Assembly (NCBI GenBank): GCA_963922205.1
Contig: CAWUHX010000116.1
Span: 496,001 to 560,000 of the forward strand
Origin: Romanomermis culicivorax
Lineage: Eukaryota; Nematoda; Enoplea; Mermithida; Mermithidae
Direction: 5' to 3'
Length of the DNA stretch: 64,000 bases
The notes under the pieces were generated by a model. The model had not been told where the DNA came from. It searched no databases and saw only the letters and a list, made by a program, of their open reading frames with translations. The position numbers and the translations under genes are program-made. How positions within the stretch are numbered: the stretch's first letter is position 1; the number at the start of each line of letters is the position of its first letter. This document shows positions 12,501 through 24,500 of this stretch, piece by piece.

Positions 12501-15500
12501 GAGTCGGGATGACATGGAAAAAAGTAGTTGTTGCTCGTTGGCCGTAACTACTAATTCCTGGAGGGTGTACAACCCGATGATAACATTATAGGCCCGTACT
12601 TTCTACAGTAAACGGCGCTGCAGTCTATTGTTCGCTGCTCCTGCGAAGCGGGGAGCCGCTGGGTAGACTGGCCTGTCAAAATAGTTTAGGTCAAGTAGAC
12701 TTGCCAATCTTAATCTACGGCGACGATCGTTCTTTTTATACTGTAAATATGCATGTCTTGACGCATAATACAATGAACAGTAATTTCACCTGTACACAAT
12801 GATGTGAGCAGAAGGTCGTAGGCATTGTTCTACAATAAATGACCGATTGTACCCTCGATTTGTCACGCTTTTCACACCAGGCCACTGAAAGAATTACTGT
12901 AGCAAAGTGGCACTTGAATATTAAACGAAAAACAATGAGCACACTTCTCTCATTCTCACCTTTTTTTCTTTCCAAGTGTTTACTTTAGCCGTATACAGTT
13001 GAGAACTAACCTTGTGAATGCATGATTAATTAACTGTTGAGTTTTTTATACTACAGAACAGAGCAGAACAGTGCGGAGGGGCATATTTTGCATACCAGCA
13101 TTTTGTCCTATTGAATATTTAACTAGAAAAAAGGGAGAAAGAATGGAAATTGTTTTCATACGTGTAGTAAAAGTGAATTCTTCTTGGAACGAGCATCAAC
13201 TAGAGCGAAAAGAGTGGAAAAAGAAAACCCGAAAAAGAAAACAAACAAAATGAAAATTCTGTTAGGCTTCTCTTTCATTTAGGGTTATTTTTTAATTATG
13301 AAATTCTTTGCATTGACTGATCAGGTCATTAGACTTTTTTATGGGTGGAGTGACCGATTGTCCAGAAAAATAAGTGAAGAAAGAAATAAACATCATTTTT
13401 CCGCCCAAAAAGTCCGAAAAATGGTACAAAAAAGGTAATTTTAGTCTGAAAAACCATGAAATATTTATTTACCTCAGGATGCGCCGAAAAATGACGTTTT
13501 TGACCATTTTTATGCGAAAATGACTATTTTCCACCATGATATTGACAGTTTTCAGTTTTTTATCCAATATGTCGGCCATATGGCTAGCCACTCGATGATC
13601 CCCCACCGGACTTGCCAATCCTATGGCTAGCCATATAGTAGTCATAGGGACCCCTTGTACTTTTGGTCGAAAAAATACTGAAAATGTCATTTTTATGAAG
13701 ATTGTTAATTTTTGAACAAAAAATGGTAAAAAATGTCAAGTTTCTCGGCGTTTTGTGCTGTGAGTGCATTTTTTACGGTTTTTTAGACAAAAATTACTAT
13801 TTTCTAAACGGTTTTTGGGACTTGACTTGATAAAAAATCGATTTTTTTCTTTCAGGGACCCCCTAGAATTTTGAGGATTGGATGATAGTCAGCCTTAAAA
13901 AATTCGCTTGATCCCCCCAGACCTTGGGGCTCAGTTACACGTATGTATGATCATAATATGGTTAGATATATGACCGAAGATTTCTGGACGTTTCCATCAG
14001 ACGTACGCGGCAAGAATTTTCCAAGGGGTAGGGTCTTTGGACTTTTGATCCAGGGGGTAAGGGGAGTGGGCGAGCAAAAAAATGTTTTGCAAGCTTTTTT
14101 CATGTAGAATATGCACAAAAATCATCAAGAAGGCTGCCTTGGAAAAAGTTCAGTGTGGGATGTTTGACGATTTTTTTCGACCAGGGGGATGGCCAGGGTC
14201 TCAGGTAAGGGGGTTTACACTCCAACCCCCTATGTGCATGTATGGTTTATATGACACTTCCCCGCAATTTTATATGTATGGCATGAAGCACACTTATTTC
14301 ACAGAATTCTTCTTCGTGATGTACGTTTTGTACGAGAAAATCTCGTGTTCACCTTGTCAATAGCTTTTGGAAAACTCTTACTTCATAAATGAGTTTGGTT
14401 ATGAAAGATCTGTGCTTATTTCTTTCTGAGAAGCTTAAAGTACGAAAATATTTAATTTAGATTTCCGTGCGGATAAATCTTTGTCCAGCTGAAGATTCAA
14501 TTTCCAGAAAAGAGACATTTTCGGGTTTTTCGATTTACACTTTTTAAATTTCTTCTGTTGTGGTAACCCTAAATTCATTGTTTTCTGAAATTGTCGGTCC
14601 GAAAATTGTGAGGACGACCTCTTCTAGACAATCAAAAGCCATAAGGTTTTAAATGAAGCCAAGCACACATGCACGTGGGGGTTTTGACCCCCAGCAGATT
14701 TTGATTGGCCCCTTGAAGATTCTTGCTGACGCCCAACAGATTTGACCGTCCCTGCAATGATTTAGAAGATGACGAAGGAAAATGAGCGAGGGAGAAGAGA
14801 AAGTCGTCATAAAAATGGAAATGGTGCTGTAGTTTAACAATTTTTCTAAACAAAGCATACTTGTTTCCAAAGAAGTAACATTAAAACTTTAAAAAGTGCT
14901 GTCTAAGCAAATAACTTCACATCACATATCTGACTAATGTAGGTTGAAGAATATGCTGCTTGGATGTTAGAAGACATTTGAAAGACTTTTCTCTTCGTTA
15001 TCAAGAACGAAAAAAATGTTCTATTCCATCCTCTGTCCTGGCTGACCCCCAGCAGAATTTCTATGCTGTGCATGTATGAAGCCAAGCATGCACAATCTGT
15101 ACTGCACAGATTTTTCGATGCTTACAGAAATGCTCAAAAATCTACCCTCCGAAAGTTTTAAGAACATATGGCCAGTAGTTTATCGGACACCCTGTTCAAT
15201 ATGTTTTTTTGTATTCCTTGTCAACATTTTGTCAATATATAATTAATTATGCATTGTCCTAATTTACCGAAAAATTTTTTTATTCAGGCACTTTTCGCCC
15301 AAATGTTTTAAATGCCAACAAGCTATAAAACCTATGGATTACGTGACTCGCGTCCGCAACCAACGCATCTACCACGTCAACTGTTTCCACTGCGTCGTCT
15401 GTCTGAGGTTATTGCTGCCCGGTGAAGAGTTCGTACTCCGGGGAGATAATATATTGTGTAAAAGTGACAGCGAAGAACTTGACAAAACTGAAGCGTTGTC

Positions 15501-18500
15501 GCATGTTGGTTTTGTTGATTTCGCCGACGATTCTATCATTGGACCGCAAAGTTTATTTGGTAAGCCAGTATCAACACCAGAATAGAATGTGCAAAAATTG
15601 GCTTTAAAAAAATTCGAGTTTTTCCGAATGGAGTCAAATTTTCACCATTTGTAAATGATTTAATACCAAATCAAAAATTTTCATATGTGTTACTGAACCT
15701 AATCTAACAGGAAATCTAGCCATGAAAAGATAGATTGAAAAAGCTTTCAGAAAATTGCAATTCAGATTTAAAACTTTTGTGCTCTACGGCACATAAGCAA
15801 ACGATTTCAGCCAAGTATAATTGAAATTAAATAAATTCCATGGAGATAATCTCTCTAGATTGTGTAGAAACTGTGGTCTTCCACCAAGCGTGCCTGCATA
15901 ACTCAGAAAAAAAAATTTTTCATCATTACATAAGACTCGACTGAAACTGCAACTTCTTGGAATTGATTTCAGTTTTAGACCTTGATTCTGAGTTTTTTTT
16001 CTCATATGTTCTTTTTCTTTTTTATGTGAGACTGTAAATTTCAAAATTAAACGATATTTTTGGAGATCTACTCATTGGATGTTTTTCTACGCAGAATCTG
16101 AGTCTACTTGAACGAACTTTTGAAGCATTCCATTGAAGAACAAAAGACTATTATTTTCTGATATTTCATGGGTAACAAATGTCAAACTGTTTAATTTTAC
16201 GCTTGAATTTTTTAGATCCTTTCTTTAAAGATTTATTATTTTGCCATAAGACGCCAAAATCTTTAGTTGTATTCACTAATTAACTCATTTTCTTGTTGAA
16301 AAACAAATATTTTCGTTTTCCGTTTTTTTATTAGCTCTCCGACCAAATAATCATATTTTTCGGTGCCGCGTTGTCGTCGTTCCGACTTTTAGCAATCATT
16401 TTTCATTCATAATTCTTGGAACTATAGACTCGTAAATTGAGACGTTCTCCGTCGTGTGCGTGTGTGTAAAGGCGGTTAATTAAGATGTGTTCATTGTTTT
16501 TTCTCCGTCGTCTCCACTGAAAAACGCATATTTCTTCTGCCTAAAAACGGACATTTTTCCTTTTTTCCTAGGCGCAGCTGTCGGCCGAGGTCAACTGACG
16601 CCCTTGCGCAATAACAATAGCGAAACGCCCCCTTTAAATTCTTTGAGCCAATCGCCGTGCAACAACAGCAACAATAATAGGTCAAATAGCCCGCCTATAG
16701 TGATCGCCGAGCACCCTTCCATCTCAGGTGAAAAATCTTGAGCAAAATCATTTTAGAAATGGGAAAAACGTAAATTAAAGAGTATTGTGTAAAATGTAGC
16801 TTTTCAAATAAAAGTCCGTAAGATTGAATGACTTTAAACGTAAGGAATGTATAAGCTTTTTGCTAATTCAGTTCGAATTCGCATCTTTTCAAAAATTGAT
16901 GAACTTTGCGGAACAGTAAAGGAATATTGAGCGCAGTTTAGCCTAGGAAATTAAATTACTTTTCCGATAAAACAAATTTTTTGACGCAAAATGCAATGTC
17001 AATTTGTTTTATTTTCAAATTTACTTTTCATTTCTAAGTTGTAAATATTGATTGGTTTTCGTCCTCGAAATTTTTGAACAACAAAATTAAACATTGTTTG
17101 AAGAAAAATCATAGTTTTTGTTTTTGTAAAGTTATGGATGATTGAACTTGGATGAAATTCAGATACACACTGTGGTGATTTTGGCATAAAATGCAGATAA
17201 CCGGTATAGAAAATTGGCTTGGTATTTTCGTGATTCGATTCATTCTCACAGAAAGCATTGTAAAAAATTCATTTTTCCGCCGAGTCAAGACAACCCGGCA
17301 CCGTTTTCGTAGAACCTTTGAAATGGGCCGCTAACTAAAAACGTCGTCTGGTGTACCTAACAATTTTTTTCTCCTTTTTCCATCGATTTTTCTGTCTTTT
17401 CCTCGGCTGATATAAAAAAGAAATAATTTTACGTAAAAAATCGTGATTTATGTATCATTTTCTACTCCGGCTTAACCACTATATCATTATTATGCGCTTA
17501 AAATGCGCGCTTTTCCTTTCCCTATATGCAAATTTATCACTAAAATTCACTGTGTACTCCCGCCCGCCTACTCAAATTACCACGTATGTATCTAAATTAG
17601 GATACTTCAATTTTTCCTTTTTTTCAAGGTAGCAATTCGTCGCCCGGTTCGGACCAAACGGCGACCAATAGTTCACTTTGTCACCAGCAGCAACAACACA
17701 ACAACAATAATAACATTAGCGGCGGCTACGGCGGCCGCGTGGGAGCCCACCAAATTCTGTCTAGTCCGCCGCCGTCGTCGCACCACCACCATCACAAAAA
17801 AGAGAAAAAGGATAAACCGAAAACGACGCGAGTTCGGACTGTTTTGAACGAAAAACAGTTACACACGTTGCGGTCAATTTATGGCGCCAATCCCCGCCCG
17901 GACGCCCTGATGAAAGAACAATTGGTCGAAATGACGGGCCTGTCGCCCAGAGTCATTAGGGTGTGGTTCCAAAATAAAAGGTGTAAAGATAAGAAGCGGC
18001 AAATCGCCTTGAAGCAGATGCAACAGCAGCAGGAGAAGGTATCAATTTATTTGCATACTTTTTATGTTAATCATAGGTTTGTCTTAAAATTATAGTATTA
18101 TCTATTCGGATAATCCTTCAAAATTTTGTATTTTTTGATGCTCGAATGACGGCATACAAATTATGTACGTAGAGTAGAAAACATAATTTTTTCGAAAACT
18201 CAGTTGAAATGTAACATCTTGTTTACCGTCATGATGAATAGCGAAGAACACCGTTTTTAGATTTGTCATTTTGGCTTCCAATGTTTTTCTGTTCAATTTT
18301 TTTTGTGATTTTTCAAAATATGGCGTGCGTGAATTAGATTTCTCAAAATAAAGTTGACAAGACTAAAAAAGGTGAAATTGAGAGGGGGTAGTTGATTCAA
18401 TCTTCAGTTGCTCCACATCCTTCGTATCCGCAAAAACGATGAAATGTGTGCCTGAAAAATGGCTCAAAATCAAGTTTCTGAAATTGCTAGGAAAGACGAT

Positions 18501-21500
18501 AATTTTTATGTTGGTTGGTACGAAAATTTCATGTCAAACTACCAAGTCAAAAAATGTGTTAACAGCTAAAATTTGCTGACTTTAGAACATATCCGAGGTC
18601 TAGGAGCAGTCAAGCGACTTTTTTGAGGCGGAGGGCCATCGATTGCCCAAAATTTTAGCGAGTCCTTGAAGAAAAAAATCGATTTTTTGACTAAAAAGAA
18701 TACATGTAACAAACTGGTCACGCATTACCTTTTTGGCCACTGGTAGGGTAGGGTTCCCTTCTCAAACAATCAGGTAAGACAAGAAGCTCGACTCAGACTC
18801 AAGCTAACATAACCTCATGATAGACAACAAATAACAACACACAAACGCACAGTAACACACTAATCATTGATAAAATAACGTACTTGCTAAAGCTGCAGAG
18901 AAATTTAGATTTTTTAGAAATAGAAGCCTGCTAAATTCAATTTCACTTAATTTTGTACTTTATGTTTCTACATTACTGTAGCTTTGCGAAAATTAGTCAA
19001 AGCATGTGCAGAATCTTGACCTTATTTATACTTCTTTACTTCAGAAAAGTGATAACTAGTCACTTTGGGTCTGCCTGCGAGAGGGGGGTAAAGTGAAACC
19101 TCTCACACTTGGGGTCCGTCTGCGTGGAGGGTAGTGCACATAAAGTGATATACCGTTGCGTGTATACTAAAAAGTTCAAAAAACGATTTAAAAAATTGTA
19201 ATACTTGCTCACGGCGGGTGCGCCAAAAAATTGGCATTTTTGACCGTTTTTTGTTTAAAAATGAGAATTTTTCGGTAGTTATGCACTTTATGCCCTGTCG
19301 AGTTTTTTCTTATTTTTTTACACATAAGTGTGCTTGAGCCTAAGACTAAGCCTAGTGTGTGTAAACCATGCAGTCTATGCGTAAAAAAACATAAAAAAAT
19401 TCGATAGGCCGTAAAGTGCACAAGTGTCCATTTTTCTGTTTTTCCCAACCCAAAGTCCTTCGGTAGAATTAAAAAGAAAAGTAGTTCTATGATTTGATTA
19501 TTTTTTGAACAGTTATCACGTTATTCTTCAAATTTTCGAAATTCCACGTCTATTTTTCATTGTGAATATTTTATTATTGGAATTAATTTCATGTCAAATC
19601 ATCAGCAAATCACTTTTTCAGCGTAATAAAATTTTACATTCGTGAGCACTTTTTACCACTTACTGAAATCGCAGAATTCATATGTATGCGCAACGCATTA
19701 GTAAACTAATTAGCATATTTTCTACTGAAATAAATTATGAACGATATAGTTAAAAAGTAAAATTTTACAGTAAGCCTGATCGTTTCAAGCTCGGGTGAAC
19801 ATTAATGCTTGATTAAATATCTTACAGTTTCCGACGTTTGGTAACGCTTTTCCTCAAGCATTAATAAAGCATGCAATGCCGCAATTTGTTATTCCATTCC
19901 ATAAATTCAACATCTTTTTTACTGTAGCACACGTGTGAGGCGTCCGATTTCCGGCAACATGATTTCAGAATCTTACAGGTTCAATGTGACCTCATTTGAC
20001 CTCGCATTAAAGCGGCTAATCCGGTCTTAATTTTTCCGGTTCTTTGCGTAGGTACATTTTTCTTCCCTTTTATATGTGTACAAAAGGAAGGAACTACAGT
20101 ACATCGTTCACATTTTTTGTCATCTTACAGTAAACATAGACCTAGCAGGTGAAGAAAATTCGACATGATAAAGATGAGTAGCTCCAGTGGAGGGGAGAAA
20201 ACAGGAAAATGTCTTATACTCTGTACAGTGTTTGCTTGCTGGACAAACTTCACTTGTCAACAACAACATCAATTTTAAAGGAGAAAAGATAAACAATATG
20301 ACCTTGTTGTGCAAAGCAAACAATAAATTCGCCACTTTTTGCCTAAACTACAGTATGCACGCTGTGTAGTATAGTAATGTAGGATAAGTAAATTCTTATC
20401 CTGTCAATTTTGATGTTTATTTTTGACGCAAAACAAACACCGTCTCCCGATCTTAGCTAATATTACATCTGCCTGCCACCCACCCGTGAAATTTTACACA
20501 TTGGAAATATAAACAAAACATTTTTCTTGAGTTACTGTAACCAGATTGCACAGAATCCAAAGGAAAAGTTGCATGAATATCAGTTAGTTGGGTTCGTTCC
20601 CCATTTGGAGATATAAGTGCAAGCAACGTTTATTTACAAGCCAACCTCATTTTTGTACACACTTTTTGCGAAACCCTACAAAATTCGACACGCTTGTGCT
20701 CTATATCTTCATTTCTTGTTACGGATATTCGTTATTCTTTGCGTTAAGCTTGATCTGGTGCTGGAAACCAACTATCGGCTGATACCAAAATCACGTCACT
20801 TGCTACTGAGATTCATCCTGCCGAGTCTACTGTTCAAGTATGCACTTGGATTGACTTTCAATTTTGACATCAAAGGTAAAAACCAACTAAAGAATTTCTT
20901 CTCTCTGCGCCTAAGAGAAGACTGATTGTATCTATCTAAACTATGATTGTATTTTCAGTGCATAATTTTATATTTTTCTTGTTTTTGACCTTGTTTACCA
21001 TAATACAAAATTCGACTAGACCACTTATAATTTCATTCATTTTTAGAATCAAGCTTTAAATAGCATCCGGTTACACGGCGTCGGGCCTTTGATCGCTGGC
21101 GCTCCGGGCCGTTTAGACATGCCGCCCATGATGCAAGCATTAGACGTCCACCAATTCCAACAAAATTCGGCCATATGGAAGCAAGGCGGGCCTCCACCGC
21201 CGCCTGGTTTGCATGGTTTGATCACGGACTTCGGGTCTCCGACCGGCATGTTGCGCGGTGGTCCGCCACCGCCCGAAGCCATGATGGTCGGTTTAGACGG
21301 TCAAACGCCTTTCCAACAATTGGTGAGTTGTGAAGAGTATTCTTTTAGTGTAACCTTTTTGAAAAATAATGATAAGAAGTTCAACGGGTTCCTCGACATC
21401 TGTCAAGTAAAAAATTTGATTTGCTGTGGTGAATTTTAATCCAGGAAATTGATAAATCTTACGTATTCATCAGTTTTCTTAAAGAGTGGAACTTACTGAA

Positions 21501-24500
21501 GGTTTCTTCAATATAAAATGTATTTTCCCGCATTTTCGAGCCTCCTCATAGTTTTAAAATCAATGTTTATAACTAATATTTTAAGTTGATTGCTGTAGGT
21601 GAACAAAAAGGCGGTGTTCGTCTGTTTAAAATAGATTTAATATCGTTGAAGCCAGCTAAAATTGCAAAAAATAATTGGAAAAATCCAATTATATGATTAA
21701 CCAGTGATAATTTATTGATTCTTATTAAATTTTCAGTCGATTTCGGATTTTCAGATTTCAAACTGATTGATTTATGAGTATTTTTTAAATCTCAGTTAAA
21801 AGTCGTTTTCATAAAACGAATGGAATTTCATATATTCAATCCAGGCTGCCTCAAACATGAATTTTAATTTTTGTGTTTACTATATTTGGATCAAAATATG
21901 CTTTTGAATAATTTTTTGATATGCTAGAAAAATCTACATCTAATTTAGGTTTTCTTAGTAGAACTGGAAGTATAATTCTGGGCCGGTTTCACTAACTGAA
22001 ACTGAGGATCATCCCGACGTCGGTATTAAGTGCTTCAAACTGAGTTTCAGCCGAGCGCGATTTCGGTCTATCATTTTTTTGAGGTTTCGCTAAAAAGCTC
22101 GAGCTAGCGATTAGCTACACCTGAGGTTTAAGCCTGAGCTCGAGTTAATCCCGATTAACAATAGAAACACGTGAAAGGTGGCACGTCATTTAAAAAATTT
22201 TGAAGACAGAAAAAGTAAGTTATATACAAAACATTGTCAGAGAAACTTCAAAAATAAAGAGAAAAACATAAAGGGATTTGGAAAACAACGTGGAAAAAAT
22301 ATAAAACATGAGTATACACATACATGTTATTGGGGGAAACCTCCCCCCAGAAATCGTCGACCATACGGATAGCTATTGGGCCACCGCCCCCAGGATTTTC
22401 CAATCCTATGGCTTACCATATGGTAGCCATAGGGACCCGCATACTTTTGCTCGCAAAAATACTGAAAAACTTCAATTTTTTGATAAAAAATGTCAATTTT
22501 TTAACAAAAAAATTGTCAAAAATGTGAATTTTCTGGGCGCTTCGCGCCATGAATACATTTTTTCGGTCTTAGAGAAAAATTACTATTTTTCGAACTTTTT
22601 TCTTTAAAAAATCGAATTTTTTTCTCTCGAGAGTTTTTTTATGTAGATACAGATATTCATAAAGTCTAACTGATTCGTCTTATCCTGAAAAGCTCGCCTA
22701 TGTTTAATATGCCGATTTGTCAATCAATAACGCAAAAAGTTCATTTTCAACAGTTGACCATAAAAAACAAAACCAGAAAGTTCAGACTTAAACCTGCTGG
22801 ATAGGAGGATTGACTTTTGTGTGTGGCTGCAGCCGATGTCAGGAGCAGTATTAAATGAAAAATGTTAGTGAAACCCAACATCTCTTCAGGTTTAAGTCCG
22901 AGCTCGAGATGATCTCGACGTCGTGATAATCTCGGGCTCAGGATGATCTCGACGTTAGTGAAACTGCTGAAACCGAGGTTTTACTTTTTGTGGTCGAGAT
23001 AATCTCGAGCTTGAAGAACTTTAGTAAAACCAGCCCCTGTAGATTCAAACATCACGTCTTTCTATAGTCTTATAGTAAAGTGCGATCGATTTTACAAAAT
23101 TCTCCAGCCCCAATTTAGATCACTATATTCCATTTTTTATAAAATGCTTCCAAATAGAAAAGTGACACAAATCAGTACTGTCGTCAAAATCGTTCACATG
23201 GAACTCTCACTGTAAAATTTTTCACCCGAAAAATTGTTAGATGTTAGATCAGTATGCTCACAAATTTCTAGTCCTCTTTGATATATTGCTTATCAGAAAA
23301 TCGTGAAAATCTGAAATACTACTTGCTGCTTTACAATTTAATTATTTAGAAGCATTTCAAGAAAAACAGACTATAGTTTCATTATTTGTTAGTATTATAC
23401 AGGGACGACAGTTCATTGTGAACACTAAATGTGACCTTTTGGCTGAAATATAATGAAAACCCATTTTACAATATAAGAATGAACTACTTTGCTTGAAGTT
23501 ATTGATATTAGGTTATTCAGAATTTTATCAAGAGGAATTTTTCAAATATTTCGTTTGTTTTCAAAAATGCGCATTTTTGGAAACGGACAATATACTTGCT
23601 TGGTACAAATTTTGGAGTTAATTTCACACTTGTTACAGAGGTCGACGGTTTAGGTGTCGGCCGTGTATGTTGTGAGTGGAGTCAAGTTTATTACTCAAGA
23701 TTTAGGGAAGGTTTTATTAAAGGAAAAATGAGAATTCTTGCACCAAAGTGTTGAAAAATGGTTCGAAAAATATTGTTTGTTGTCTAAAGTTCGTGTCCAT
23801 CTCGCGAAGCTGTTCGAAAATTTCAACTTTAACAAAAAAAGATACATTTTTCAACTTTCTATGATCCCGAAGCGCGGGGGTCTCACACCTTAGCGTTATA
23901 ATAGATGTATGATTGGCTAATCCTGAGAGGCCGCTGTGTCAAGCCATTTGGTCGACGATTCCTCGTGATATTCTTAAGGTACTCTCCGAATTGCTTGTAT
24001 GTGATCGATCTTAACACATCATGTTTAGTACACACATATATTTCCTGGAATACGACCTGTACATTTTCTACTGCGCATTATCAATTACCGGTCCATTAGC
24101 CGAGGTTCTTGTTCTTGTTGTCTAACTTATACTCTATACATTCTTCCGATTCTATCTCTCTCTATCTCTCTTCTCTTTCCTGAAATATATGCTTCCACGC
24201 CATGTCCATTAGCACTTTTTAGATGGATAGAAATTATCATTGCATTTTTTCTAGTGTTTTTAAAAATAAGACGAAAGCCACCAGAGCTACAGTATCCTTT
24301 ACAATTGTCAACGTATAGACTTTGATTGTCGAAGAAAAAGAAAAAGCTTTTAAGACCCGAGGGTTTCTATCACATCATCGCTCTCTCCACATATCTCCCC
24401 TTCCACCACATGTAATCCCTTTTGGGCTATAAGCTTTTAAGCTGCTTTTAAGACTGTGCGACAGCCTGCAGTCGGAAAATTTTATTATACTCTATTGTAC

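Larger units (their letters stand above)
11805..15287. other. Islet intron 2 with repeats
   Basis: 3.5-kb intron. Contains family C (13470-13870), family D (13975-14250) and a pair of GAAGCCAAGCA-bearing repeats (14649-15098), and several TACTGTA octamers (12311-13055). No exon-like frame was found. Confidence 0.6.
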
